Source: Rhizophagus irregularis | Lineage: Eukaryota > Glomeromycota > Glomeromycetes > Glomerales > Glomeraceae | Reading direction: 5' to 3' | Length of the DNA stretch: 64,000 nt | NCBI RefSeq assembly: GCF_026210795.1 | Contig: NC_089437.1 | Coordinates: 4,092,001-4,156,000, forward strand | Translations under genes and position numbers: made by a program | The notes under the pieces: generated by a model | Database searches by the model: none | What the model saw: only the letters and a program-made list of their open reading frames with translations | What the model was told of the DNA's origin: nothing | Shown here: positions 1 to 12,466 of the stretch, piece after piece | Numbering within the stretch: position 1 is the stretch's first letter | Layout: each line of letters begins with the position of its first letter

Positions 1-809
1 GGGTGGCAACGTATTGACAGCGCGCAGCCTTTTGGTCCACAGTATAGAAACATGGAGTAATTCTGAGACAGGTGGAGAAGCAGTATACGGCCCATTGATC
101 AGCAAAATGAGCAATCGAATCGGCATTATCATAAACGATATGAGCTTGCTGGACTTTGGCATTAGGCCTGGAAAATAGGCGGCAAGAGGTAATATTTCCA
201 AATTTCTTAAAATAAGCCATAAGGTTATCCTTTTTAATGAAGAAAGGGATGTCAGTGACTTGGATAGCCCAAAGATCTTCATTAGATCGGAGTTGGCGAG
301 GGTCGTGTGTATGAAAGATCAAGTCAGAGAACTCAGGATGAGTGGAACCAACGCACAAATTGCGTGCTTCAGCGGTATGGAAGTGAATAACGAGGCGTTT
401 GGTTTCGCCAGAACCAGTCATACGCGCTTTTCCAGTGTAAGACTCGTATGTTTCTAAAAAAAGGTTGTTAACAGCCTCAATAAGAGCCTTATTGGTAGGG
501 AATTTTTGAAGAGATTCAGGGGCAGCATTTGGCGCAGCCGCAGCTTGAAAATCATTTCTGGTTATGGCAAGGGTCACCACTGGATCGGGAGTACGATCGC
601 CATCAGGAGCACCATTAGTATCCAAATCGGGTGACGCGTTAGGAGGTTGATGCAATTCTTTGTTTAAAGGTGCATGCATGGACGCGTCCACATTTCCAGA
701 AGATGCGACGTGACTGGGCGCAGTTGGCGCAGCAGATTTTTTTGGGGAGGAGGTCAAAGTATTTTCGCTGGAGATATTTTGTTGAGGAGAAGAGGAAGGT
801 CCATCTACT

Positions 810-1727
810 AAAGATGGTCATCGGTCCTAGAAGACCGCGGTCCTCCATAAAAAGACGGACCGGTCCGTCTTAGTGTAGGACCACGGTCTTTCAGTCCTGT
901 ATCACATATAATAAGACCGTCGGTTTTTTTAAGGACCGCAGTCTTTTTAAGACTGATCGGTCTTTTTTCTTTTTTTTGCAAATAAAAAAAGATTTTCTTC
1001 CCTAACTTTATTAGGAATAGCCTTGTTTTATAAATGAACACTAATTGGGATAATTTTTAATATAAAATTTTTTTTTTACAAATCAACTGGATATATATCA
1101 TCAAAATTTAAAGCTTTGAGAAAAAATACTTCAAAACGCAATATCTCGCTATCCAGTGATTATAAAAGGATGATTTTACCACCATTCGAATCGTCTCGCT
1201 GCGGCGTGTCGAATGGTATCAAAATCATGATTTTGGAATTGATAAAAAAAAAATTACGTCGGCAAAACTATTTGATAATAAATTCAATAATTACCGACTA
1301 TCTATCGATCCTAGAAACATGATTTAGTCACCATTTGACGCGTCTCGCTGAGACGATTCGAATGGGTGTGGTTTCATCCTTTTACGATCACTGGATAATA
1401 AGATATTCCGCTTAAACGCTTTTTTTGGAGTTTCGAAGTTTCAGCGTTTTGACAAGCAACTCTACAAGTGGGAAGAGTGATTGTCATTATTTATTGGTTT
1501 GGAAATGGCTGGTCTTTATATTATTTTATGAAGACCTTTGTCAGATTAATAGGTTTATTTAATATAAAAATCATTTATTATATGAAGACCGGTATGAGGA
1601 CTGGTCAGTCCTCAGGACCGGTCCTACTGCGCCACAAAAAAATGCAAGACCGCAGTCCAGTCCTACAAGTCCTAGGACTGACCGGTCCAGGACCGAGTAG
1701 GACCGGTAGGACCGATGACCATCCTTA
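810..1727. mobile_element. TIR element (MITE-like, 918 bp) inserted in LINE copy A
   Basis: The termini are inverted repeats: gatggtcatcggtcct near the left end and its complement near the right end. A perfect 9-bp direct repeat, ccatctact, flanks the element at 801-809 and 1728-1736, and removing the insert restores the LINE ORF1 sequence seen in copies B and C. Subterminal DNA is packed with short ggaccg/cggtcc palindromes. No transposase reading frame is visible, so it is non-autonomous. A 9-bp duplication is usual for Mutator-like transposases, which is a class inference only. Confidence 0.8.
1118..1445. repeat. Foldback (long inverted repeat) inside the 810-1727 element
   Basis: Two arms are inverted copies of each other: the left arm near 1133-1202 and the right arm near 1350-1420 both contain atccagtgat followed by attcgaatcgtct. 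The same word order occurs in the foldback at 41442-41790, so the two belong to one family. No coding capacity is seen. Confidence 0.7.
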
Positions 1728-2074
1728 CCATCTACTCCAACGTCAGCCATCTGGTCATCGGCAACGTAGTCTTCTTCCATAGAATTTTCGGTAATCGTAC
1801 GATTACGTTTCTGCTGGACAGTGTTTTTGCCATCGGAGCTTGAATTATCAGAGTTATTATTATTTTTTCGTTCTTGATGGGAAGCTTTCCTACTGTTAGG
1901 GTTATGACTTCCACAGCCTCTCTTGGCATAGTTACCAGCCATAGTAGAGGGCTTTGAGTTGGGAATATATAAAATATAAAATTTTATTAGTAGTTTGTAT
2001 TATTTTTTAAAAATAATAAAAAATTATTTTCGTCAGAAATTTTCATTTTTTGAAAAATTCAGGAGAGAGTTACT

Positions 2075-2357
2075 ACTGGTCAAAAACTAATATATTGGGT
2101 AGCAGATATGTATCAGATATGTACCTGATATGTATAGTATTAATGCTGAAAATCAGGTACCCAATATGTATAAGATATGTGTAAATATATATATCGTCTA
2201 CATATCATTTACATATCATATACATATCAGTACCCGATATGTATATGATACACATATCTTACATATATCGAGTACCCGATTTTTAGCATTAATACTATAC
2301 ATATTAGGTACATATCTGATACATATCTGCTATCCAATATATTAGTTTTTGACCAGT
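2075..2357. mobile_element. Palindromic MITE-like element (283 bp) between LINE copies A and B
   Basis: The element is a near-complete palindrome: about 75-80 nt at the left end (starting actggtcaaaaact) recur inverted at the right end (ending agtttttgaccagt). The centre is AT-rich and repeats the word gatatgta and its complement. No ORF of note. Both outer ends abut LINE 5' ends in opposite orientations, and the terminal 14 nt recur at all other LINE boundaries in the window. It may be the target of the LINE family, or part of the LINE itself. Confidence 0.7.
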
Positions 2358-2478
2358 GAGTAACTCTCTCCTGAATTTTTCAAAAAACGAAATTTTCGAC
2401 GAAAAATATTTTTTTTATTATTTTTAAAAAAATAATACAAACTACTAATAAAATTTTATATTTTATATATTCCCAACA

Positions 2479-4595
2479 AGCTGGCTACTACGCATATAAC
2501 ATTACCAAGAGAGGCGTGAAATCACTAACCCTAACAGTAGGAAAGCTTCCCGTCAAGAACGAAAAAATAATAACTCCGATAACTCAAGCTCCGATGGCGA
2601 AAACACTGTCCAGCAGAAACGTAATCGTACGATTACCGAAAATTCTATGGAAGAAGACTACGTTGCCGATGACCAGACGGCTGACGTTGGAGTAGATGGA
2701 TTTTCCTCTTCTCCTCAACAAAATATCTCTGGCGAAAATACTTTGACCTCCTCCCCGAAAAATCTGCTGCGCCAACTGCGCCCAGTCACGTCGCGTCTTC
2801 TGGAAATGTGGACGCGTCCATGCATGCACCTTTAAACAAAGACTTGCAACAACCCCCTAACGCGTCGCCCAATTTGGATACCAATGGTGCTCCAGATGAC
2901 GATCATACTCCAGATCCAGTGGTGACCCTCGCCATAACCAGAGAAGATTTTCAGGCTGCGGCTGCACCGAATGCTGCCCCTGAATCTCTTAAGAAATTCC
3001 CTACCAACAAAGCCCTTATTGAGGCTGTTAATAATCTTTTTTTAGAAACTTACGAGTCGTTTACTGGAAAAGCACGTATGACTGGTTCTGGTGAAGCCAA
3101 ACGCCTCGTTATCCACTTCCATACAGCTGAAGCACGCGATCTGTGCGTTGGTTCCACCCATCCTGAGCTCCTGACTTTAATCTTTCATGCACATGACCCT
3201 CGCCAACTCCGATCCAATGAAGATCTCCGGGCTATCCAAGTTACCGATATCCCTTTCTTCATTAAAAAAGACAACCTCATGGCTTATTTTAAGAAATTTG
3301 GTAATATCACCTCTTGCCGCCTTTTCTCCAGGCCTAATGCCAAAGTTCAGCAAGCCCGCATTGTTTACGATCACGCCGATTCTATTGCTCGTTTTACCGA
3401 CCAATGGGCTGTGTACTGTTTCTCCACCTGCCTCAGAATTACTCCATGTTCTTATTCTGCTGGATCAAAAGGCTGCGCGCCGTCAATCGTTACGCTTGCC
3501 ACCCTCACCCAACTTCCCCCAATGTTAAGGATATCAATTTGGCTCCCCTTACTCGTAGCCTTGGCGCTAAAGCTGTCAATGTGCCGCTTTCTCTAAACTC
3601 TTACAAGCCCAAAAGATGGGCTTATGTCACCTTCAATTCCCAAGAAACCATGGATGCTGCTATGGAACAGACTGTCAGCTTCCAAGGCAAAGTGCTTTTC
3701 TGGTCCTCCCCAGATAATACTAACAAACTTTGTCACAGATGTGGCAAATTAGGTTGTGCTCCAAATTTTTGCCCACTCAAACAAACCAGAGGTAGAAGTC
3801 GCACTCGCGACCCTGTTGCAAAACTTAAAGAACGATTTAATGTTAATCAACCTCATCGCTCCAATTCTAATGCTGCCAATGCTCGTTCTCGCTCTCGATC
3901 TCGCTCCAAATCTAAAGATCGATCCGCTTCCAATTCTGGACGAGCCAATAACGTTTCCCACGACCGCACTAATAATGATAATAATCATAACAAACCCCCT
4001 CCCAGTACCTCTCATCGTGCCCGCCATAATAGCAAAGAACGATCGGTCTCCTTTTCTTCCTCCTCTCGTTCTAAAGCACGTCCCTTACCTCGACAAACTC
4101 CTAACTCTGCATTATCTCCTGATGATGCTAATAACATTTTAAACCTTTTGCGAGAATTACAATGTGAAGTTGCCAACTTTCACAAACGCATCTCCGCTCT
4201 TGAACTTGCTGACCAACGGATGACTCGTATTGAATCACACCTTGGCCTCGATCCACTTCCTCGTGCCCAATGAACCTGAACCGGACCTCATGCAAGAAGA
4301 TGCCCCTGTAACTCATGTTCCGCTTAATATTCAGTCTTCCGCTAAATCTTCACTGCCCCCCAAAAGCATTTTAACGCGACCTTCGCCTACATTCACTATT
4401 ATTCCCGACACATCACTTCCTTCTTCTCACCTTTCTCCAAATGCTCCTCCTTTTACCCCTATCTCCTCCACGCAAGAAGAAATTAATGATCTCAAAAATA
4501 GTAGAGTCGTTATTGAAAGTAAATTGGACCAACTTACTGGTCATATCAAACAATTCATTAGCTCCATTGGTGGTGCTTCCCCTAGAACAAGCTGA
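2479..4595 (+). pseudogene. LINE copy B ORF1 (zinc-knuckle RNA-binding protein)
   Basis: Reading frames covering 2808-3596, 3404-4273 and 4230-4595 together make up ORF1, so at least two frame changes separate them; the start region near 2479 is also disturbed compared with copies A and C. The order is an Asn/Ser-rich N-terminus, a middle region resembling the folded part of LINE ORF1 proteins, a zinc knuckle CHRCGKLGCAPNFC near 3732, an Arg/Ser repeat tail (RSRSRSRSKS), and a helical C-terminus. The knuckle has Cys where the classical CCHC motif has His; copy C shows the same, so this is a family trait. Confidence 0.8.
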
Positions 4596-4664
4596 TTCAG
4601 CTTCTTCTATTTAATTTTCTTCTTCAAATCTTATCTCCCCGACTGTTTTTATCATTGTGTTTTA

Positions 4665-7600
4665 ATGTCGGACAATAATTTTAATTATGACACCTTTGTA
4701 CGAAACCCTCCCAACCCCAATAATGTTACTGAACTTTTTTCACATGAATCATTATTTTCTTCTCCTAGTAACACTTCTCCTATCCCCAATTCATTTAATA
4801 TCTCCTCTTTTAATGTCAATGGACTTAAAATGCATGGTCAGACTAAATTAGAAGAGATTTCTACCTTCTTTTCTCTAAAACATATTTCCTTTGGTGGTAT
4901 TGTTGATACTCATATCCACCCTAAACAAATGAAGTTTTTATCCAAACGACTTTCTAATTATACTGTGTTTTCTTCGAATTTGGATACTTCTAAACAAATT
5001 CTCTCTTCTGGTGGTGTTTCCCTATTTATAGAAAATTCTCTTGCATCACATGTACAAGACTTTAAATCCCATTCTTCACGACTGCTTTCTGTTGATTTAT
5101 ATTTCAAAGGCAATGTTAAATTGCGTATATTTGTTATTTATATCCCTCCCCCTGCTGAAAGTGTTCTGCGCACTGACACTATTGATTTGCTTATTTAACA
5201 ACTTATCCTTACTAAACAAGCTGGTTTTTATCATGCTGTTTGTGGCGATTTTAATATGCATTTAGATAAATATTATCCTATTTATTTTAATCAACCTCAA
5301 ATTGCTTCAAAACATATACACCGATTACTTTTTCATCTCCTTTCCCATGGATATGAAGATTTTACACCCATTAATCTTTCCGATTCTTTAAGTACCTTTC
5401 AACGCAATGACCACATTACTCGTGTTGATTATGTATGGTCCTGCCCTCTTCTCAAAGGATTTGCTCTTACTGCTTGTATTTTTAATGCTCAAGACATCTG
5501 CACATCTGATCACAACCCTGTCATCACATATTATGATATGTCTTTACTTTTTGCCTCTACCAAATTGGCTCGCGCTCGTCAACTTAAGCGCCAAACCCGT
5601 CGCATTTTCAAATTTGATTCTGTAACTGATACTCAATGGACGGAATTTGCTGACAAAGCTGATGCCTTATGTGATGTTTCACTATCAACCTTTTCCTCCT
5701 GGCATATCAATCAGATGTGCGAATACCTTCAATCGCGAATCCTTAAATCCGCCAACGCTACTTTACCTTCTTCTACTGTTGGCAATAATTATACTCCTAA
5801 GGTTCCTAAAGATCTGGAAATTTTAACTCAAAATTATCGGTTTTTAAATCGCCTAATGCATTCGATACGTCTATTGCGCAAATATCCTTTAACTTATTCT
5901 GCTGCTCATGAACATAAGTGGTCTATACATTTGCATCGACTTCAGAACATTCTTCAATTATATAAGAAAATTTTTACTTTCATTCCTACTCTGCCCTTTT
6001 CTCTTTCATCATGTCGACAAGATAATTTCAAGTCACTTCTTGATGATTTATCCAATATTTCAAAATCCTTACGGGGATTTCATTTACTTCAAGAAAAAGA
6101 ATTCCAAGACTCCTCCATCCGTGCTCACTTGGACGATAGGAATAATAATTTTGAAACTGACCTTTCCTCCTTTATTGATTCAGCACTTTCTCGCACCCGT
6201 CGCCGTATCACTTTGGACCGTGTCTTCATCGACCATCCTTCTCAACCTCAGTTGTTGACTGCTCCTAAGGACATAGATGATGCTGTTGTTAACCATTTCC
6301 AAAACTTTGTACCTATAAAGTCCACTCCTCCTGTATCTATCGATACACTACCTGATAGATGGTCTTCTGCCTATCAACCTATGGATGATGTGTCCTCCTC
6401 CATCTATGATTCTTTAATGAATCCCCCTACCCTTGATGAATGGTTATCCACCGTTTCTTCCACTCCTAACGGTAAAGCCTCTGGTCCTTCCATGATTACT
6501 TATGAAATGCTCAAACATCTCGGATCTCGTACCTCGGCTTTACTTCTCATTTTGATTCAAGCATGTCTTTCCAAAGCTGATATTCCTGATTTATGGCGAC
6601 AAGCAATGGTTTTTCCTATCCCCAAACCTCACGAATGGAAGTGTCAATTAAAAAATACTCGCCCTATTACCCTACTTGAAGTGATTAGGAAATCTCTTGT
6701 CAAACTTTTTTATAATCGCCTTTCTACCATTATGGCTTCGCATGATGTTCTTAAAGGTGGTAACTTCGCTGGTCTTCCTGGAGGTTCTTGCCGCGACCCT
6801 ATTATTACTTTAGAATCTATTATCCATGATGCTGATATCAACAAAAACCCACTTTGGATTCTTTCCCAAGATATTTCTAAAGCTTTTGATTCTGTTGATT
6901 TAACGATGTTACGTTTCGCTTTAGAACGTATACGTCTTCCAGCCTCCGCTGTTAAGTTTATTCTTTCACTTTTTATGAAACGCACTAATCGCGTTTTCAC
7001 TGCTCATGGATCTACGCCTGCCTATAGGGTTCGCATTGGTATTGACCAAGGCGAAGTTATTTCTCCTCTTTTATGGGTCATTTATATTGATCCCTTACTT
7101 ACTATTCTGAAGAATGAGATGATGGACCCTTATGTTCTTTCTACACCGTCTTTAATTGATTCTTCAAGTCCTTCTCTTGATTTGAAGATTAATAATTTAG
7201 TATTTATGGATGACTCTACTCTTATTTCCTCGTCAAAAGCTGGCATGGAATTTATGTTATCCATTACTGAAGAATTTTATCAGATCAATAACACTTCTGC
7301 CAATCATAACAAATATGTGTTAATCACTAATTCGTTGCCTTTGACTCCGAATTCCACTTTATCCCCTGTCACTTTTAATTTGGATTTATCCTTTTTAAAT
7401 AGTGTTCCTTCCATTACTATTACCCCAATTTCCATGACAACTTCTTTTCGTTTTTTAGGTGTTTGGTTTAACATTAAGAGCTCCCGTGATTTTGTCAAGA
7501 AGCAACTCAAACGCGAATGCTGCTCCTTTGCTGCGACCATCCGACCTGCAAAGCTCTCTTCCAAACAAGTTGTGTATTTACATAATGCCGTCCTTATACC

Positions 7601-10179
7601 GAAACTTGAATATCGGATGCAAGTTACTCACTTATCTGAATCTGATTGTCACCTAATAACGAGAAGTATACGATCTGTCGTAAAGCATAAAGCAAACTTT
7701 TCTCGTTCTTTACCTAATTCCATTTTATTTTTGTCTCTACGCCTTGGGCTTGATTAATTTGTTTGCTCATCAACGACAATGTCATATTACTAATTTATTT
7801 TTAATGGCTAACTCTTCTTCTGTTTTTATTCAATCTCTTTTTATTTATAGATTGAGTTTAATTCAATATAATTTTTTGATTCCTATTTCTCCCCTTTTAA
7901 TTAAAGATTGGTCTATATGGTCTTCTCTATTTTCTTTCAAAAAAGATTATATCGCATGCACTATTGCTCTCTTGTCTTCTACTCCTTTTCGGTTGCTTCA
8001 CACTCAATTATCGAAGCTTCCAAATTTGTCCTTGATAGATGGATGCGTTCCTTTATTTGAATGCATGACGCCTAAAGCCTTTAAAGCCTATTTTCCCATC
8101 CTGCGTAAACGACAACTGTTTTATTTATCTCAGCTTGTTACTCCTCAAGGAACTCATTTAATTTCCTGGAAGGCTTACTATGATAATTTGGTTGGACGAC
8201 GTGGCCCTGGCCGTATCCCTTATTGGTATAAAGATATCCAACAAGCTACCACTGTTTCTGACTCCAATAATCGTTTGCTGGATCAGTTTATTACTCTGCA
8301 TACGAATGCTTCTTCATTTTATGAATTGGAACCTTGTCTATCCTCTCCTCCCACTACAAAAAATTGGATTGTCACGTTAGACGATCTTGGTTCTCCCATC
8401 TTCGGCAAACAACTTTTGGTCCAAACAAGTCGTGGTACTTGTTCCATTGTCCATTGGGTCTCTCCTGATTGTGAATCTTCGCCTGGAGATCTTATTCGAC
8501 TTTCTCCTTGCCCTGGCTGCGCTGCCCATATTCCCCTACCTCCTTTCAAAAACGGAATGCTGATTTAACCCTATGTACAACTACGGTCTCTCTACGCCAT
8601 TCGCTTATTTTGCCCACTACCAATGAACGAATTAGACGTACTACCTCTGAAGTGACTTCACCTTTTACCTGGGCTGATATAGAAGATGGTGTCCGTCTTT
8701 ATTATAGTAGATTGGATTTTGATTCCGATTCTTATTCTGCAGATACCGCTATAGCCCCTAATACTCCCTGTCACTATTGAATCCTCGGCTGCTGCTGTCT
8801 TTGCAAATTCCCCGCTGGTCGTTTCCTCGGATTCGCGTTATACCTTTTTCACTGATGGGTCTCTTATTAATTTAGGCACTCCCGATGTCTCTATGGGCTG
8901 GTCTTGGATGCAAATAGTCCCTGATGCAGGTTTTCCTAACTCTATCGCCACTTATGCTCACGGCCTCATACGTGATAATCCCTCTTCTTCTCGTGCTGAG
9001 GCTGCTGCTATTTATGCAGTTTTAACTATTTCTCCACGTGACTCGAAGTTACTATTTATACTGACTCGCAAACTGCCATTGATGGTCTCCGAAGTTGTTT
9101 TTCCTCTATTTATTCAAATAGTCGTTTGTACTATAAAACTACAAATTTTGAACTTTGGGCTATTATCGAGCGAACCATCCTCTCAAAAAATTTGACTGTC
9201 CTTCCCGTCAAAGTTAAAGCTCATTCTGGCAATTACTTAAACGATTTTGCTGACTCCTTGGCCAATACTGCTCATACCGCGTCAACCAGTATTTTGATCT
9301 CTGGAATGGACCTGGCCTCTGCCCATGATTTTGTCTTAATTTATGACAATGATGTTGTTTGTGAATTTAATCCACGACACCTCCTAAAACAATATTATCA
9401 AACGCAGTTAATGCGCGATTTGTTAAATTTAACGCGATTTCACTTTATTACTTTATTATCAATTAATATAGATTATATTGTTGACTGGGAACTTACTTGG
9501 TTCACCTTAAATTTTAAGCCCTCTCATGATGCATCTTTTACTCCTGAGCACGCTTCAAGACACCTAACCTTTAAATTCAAACTTTTCTTGGATGATTTGC
9601 CTACACTGGAAAAGCTTAAACAGACCCGACCAGACTTATACATGGACCGAATTAACTTGCCGTTCTTGTATCGACCGCATGGAAGACCTGATGCACCTTT
9701 TTATGTGCAAAAGACGACGTCTGCCTATGCAGCAAATTCTCCAATCTTATCAAAATCATTTGATTTCCAAACTTCTGGAAGCGAGTAATTTGGTTGATAC
9801 TGATCCTACTCCATTTATAGCTAAACTTACTTCTCTTTCATGCTGGTCCTTTTCTTCTACAAATTGGTCCTCCTTCGCTCTTATCCGTGGTTGCTTACCT
9901 AAACTTTTCATCGACTTATTTGTTGATTTATCCATTCCGAGAACTTCTGCGATTAAAGTTATCGCTGCTATTCATAACAATTTTGTCCAGAAATTCAGAA
10001 GACGAATCTGGAATCCGCGTTCTTATGAGAAAAGTAGATGGGAAAATGCGATGAACATTACCTATAAGTTGAAAACTACTCCGAAGCCATCCAATCTGCC
10101 TTTGTCGATGTACATACCTTACTCATCTTTACCACCTCCGACCCTACACGATTCACGTACTCCGGAACCGATTGGTTGA
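4665..10179 (+). pseudogene. LINE copy B ORF2 (endonuclease, reverse transcriptase, RNase H)
   Basis: ORF2 begins at ATG 4665 (MSDNNFNYDTF). An APE-type endonuclease covers about 4800-5540 (SSFNVNGL, GDFNMH, SDHNPV). Reverse transcriptase follows at about 6600-7260 (QDISKAFDSV, IDQGEVISPLL, FMDDSTL). RNase H lies at about 8840-9290 (FTDGS, SRAEAAAI, KAHSGNY), and a terminal knuckle CRSC...H...C near 9660-9720. Breaks: a TAA at 5196-5198 where copy C has no stop, with the frame open on both sides; 1-nt frame changes near 7737, 8548, 8770 and 9040; and another after 9600. It encodes the enzyme for target-primed reverse transcription but cannot be translated whole here. Confidence 0.88.
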
Positions 10180-10544
10180 AGAACTCGATGAAATATGGTT
10201 TGCCTTGGTTTAATCACTTTTCGGGTTTTATGGGTCGTCTAACGGTGCTACTTAATAACAGCTTTTGCAGGATGGAGTGTCGATTTTTATAGTGGGCGCG
10301 CTATTCGTTATTTTGTTAGCATAGTTGCTTCTACTTTGGTTGGAATATATCAGGGAAGATCTGGGGAAATTTAGTGTAATGCGATTTTTTTTTTTAGATT
10401 AATTTTTTACTTTATTTTTTCTTAGGAGACTATATAGCTTTGTTTTTAGTTAGTTTTATTTTTATATCTTTCTTTTTATTTTTGTAAATTGTCAAAGTTC
10501 GAATAAATTTAATAAAGATAAAGGCTACTATGCCACGTTTGCCT

Positions 10545-10579
10545 AGTTTTTGACCAGTAGTTTTTGACAAGTAACCAGT
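10545..10579. repeat. Compound junction of boundary words between LINE copies B and C
   Basis: Three partial repeats stand in a row between the 3' end of copy B and the 5' end of copy C: agtttttgaccagt (10545-10558), agtttttgacaagt (10559-10572) and aaccagt (10573-10579). The same 14-nt word closes copy C at 19157-19170 and precedes copy B at 2344-2357. Confidence 0.85.
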
Positions 10580-10991
10580 AGTAACTCTCTCCTGAATTTT
10601 TCAAAAACGAAAATTCTGACGAAAATATTTTTTTTTTATTATTTTTAAAAATAATACAAACTACTAATAAATTTTATATTCCCAACTCAAAGTTCTCTAA
10701 TATGTCTGGTAACTATGCCAAGAGAGGCCGTGGAAGTCATAACCCTAACAGTAGAAAAGCTTCCCGTCAAGATCGCAAAAATAATAATAACTCCAATAAC
10801 TCGAGCTCCGATGGTGAAAACACTATCCAGCAGAAACGTAACCGTACATTTACCGAAAACTCTATGGAAGAAAATTACGTTGCCGATGATCAGACGGCTG
10901 ACGATGAAGTAGATGGTCCTTCCTCTTCTCCTCAACAAAATATCTCTGGCGAAAATACTTTGACCTCCTCTCCGAAAAAATCTGCTGCGCT

Positions 10992-11235
10992 TAAGGTTGC
11001 TTGTCTAAACCTCCTCAAAATCCTACGATTAGTTTCGTCAAAATTTTACTATAGATTTATTATAGTTTCGGCAGAGTTTCGGCAGTTTCGGCATTTATAA
11101 TAAGTTTCAGCAGTTTCGCCTTTCTCCAAAGTTTCGCCAGTTTTTTAATATAACTTTAATATAGTTTCGGCAGAATTTCGCTTTTCGGCAAAACGCCATC
11201 TTTCCTAAACCCCTAGGTTTCGGCAAGCAACCTTA
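10992..11235 (+). mobile_element. 244-bp MITE, first copy, in LINE copy C ORF1
   Basis: It starts taaggttgctt and ends aagcaacctta, a terminal inverted repeat. The interior repeats the word gtttcggcag. Flanking octamers gctgcgct and gttgcgcc are a plausible 8-bp target duplication with two mismatches; copy B has one uninterrupted version of this site. The length is exactly that of the copy at 12467-12710, which is inserted in the opposite orientation. No coding capacity. Confidence 0.85.
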
Positions 11236-12466
11236 GTTGCGCCAACTGCGTCCAGTCACGTCGCGTCTTCTGATAATGTGGACGCGTTCATGCATGCACC
11301 TTCAAATAAAGGCAAGCAACAACCCTCTAACGCATCGCCTGATTTGGATAACAATGGTGCTCCTTCCGGTGATCATACCCCAGATCCAGTGATGACCCTC
11401 GCCATGACTAGAGATGATTTTAAGGCTGCGGCTGCGCCGAATGCTACCCCTGAATCTCTTAAAAAATTTCCCACTAATAAGGCTCTCATTGAGACTGTTA
11501 ATAATCTCTTTTTAGAAACCTTACCGGTAAAGCGTGTATGACTGGTTCTGGCGATGCCAAACGCCTTGTTATTCATTTCCATACTGCTGAAGCACGCGAT
11601 TTATGCGTTGGTTCCACCCATTCTGAATTCCTTGACCTAATATTCCATGCACATGACTCTCGCCAACTCCGATCTAATGAAGATCTCTGAGCTATCCAAG
11701 TTACTGATATCCCTTTCTTCATTAAAAAGGACAACCTAATGGCTTATTTCAAAAAATTTGAAAACATTACCTCTTGCCACCTCTTTTCCAGGCCTAATGC
11801 TAAAGTTCAGCAAGCTCGCATTGTATATGATAACGCCAATTCGATTGCTCATTTTACCGATCAATGGGCTGTATACTGTTTCTCCACCTGCCCCAGAATC
11901 ACTCCATGCTTCTATACCGTTGATCAGAAAGCTGCGCGCTATCAATACGTTGCTACCCTCACTCAACTTCCCCAATGTTAAGGATATCAACCTGGCTCCT
12001 CTTACCCGTAACCTTGGTGGAAACCATGGATGCTGCTATGGAACAAACTGTCAGCCTCCAAGGCAAAGTGCTTGTTTGGTCCTCCCTAAATAATACTAAT
12101 AAACTTTGTCACAGATGTGGTAAATTAGGTTGTGCTCCAAATTTTTGCCCACTTAAGCAAACCAGAGGATGTAGTCGTACTTGCAATCCTGTGGCTAAAC
12201 TCAAAGAACGCTTTAATGTCAATCAACCTCGCCATTCCAATTCCAATGCTGCCAATACACGTTCTCACTCCCGATCTCATTCAAAATCCAAAGATCGATA
12301 TCTTCTACTTCAAGATGTGATAATGATAATTCCCGAGATGACAATAATAATAATAATAATCATAAAAGACCCAATCCTAATACTTTTCAACGTGTTCAGC
12401 ATAATAGTAAAGAACGATCGGTTTCCTTTTCTTCCTCTTCTTGTTCTACAGCACGTTCCTTGCCTC

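Larger units (their letters stand above)
1..1942 (-). pseudogene. LINE copy A ORF1 (nucleic-acid-binding protein), interrupted
   Basis: ORF1 starts at an ATG at 1942 with MAGNYAKRG, the same N-terminus as copy C (MSGNYAKRG), followed by an Asn/Ser/Lys-rich low-complexity stretch. Coding similarity runs to 1737, stops at the inserted element 810-1727, and resumes from about 809 to the window edge with the segment that in copy B precedes the zinc knuckle. Stops and frame changes are present in the 1-800 part. In LINEs ORF1 binds the element RNA and joins the retrotransposition particle. The insertion makes this copy non-functional. Confidence 0.75.
1..2074 (-). mobile_element. LINE copy A, 5' part (runs off the window start)
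   Basis: This is the 5' end of a non-LTR retrotransposon read on the minus strand. Its first bases (agtaactctctcc in element orientation, ending at 2074) and 5' leader match those of copies B and C on the plus strand. It abuts the palindromic element at 2075-2357, so copies A and B lie head to head. The body holds the ORF1 start and its N-terminal half, split by an inserted element at 810-1727. The rest of ORF1 and all of ORF2 lie outside the window. Confidence 0.85.
2358..10544 (+). mobile_element. LINE copy B, nearly full length, inactive
   Basis: An 8.2-kb non-LTR retrotransposon with 5' leader (2358-2478), ORF1 (about 2479-4595), ORF2 (4665-10179) and a 3' untranslated region ending gccacgtttgcct without a poly(A) tail. 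The 14-nt word agtttttgaccagt flanks it at 2344-2357 and 10545-10558, either as a target duplication or as a sequence the element targets. Domain order (ORF1 zinc knuckle; ORF2 APE endonuclease, reverse transcriptase, RNase H, terminal knuckle) fits the I/Tad type of LINEs. Several stops and frameshifts disable it. Confidence 0.9.

Noticed and set aside
639-1041. Short frames in and around the 810-1727 element
   Set aside because: They cross the boundary between LINE ORF1 and the inserted element, so they are by-products of the insertion.
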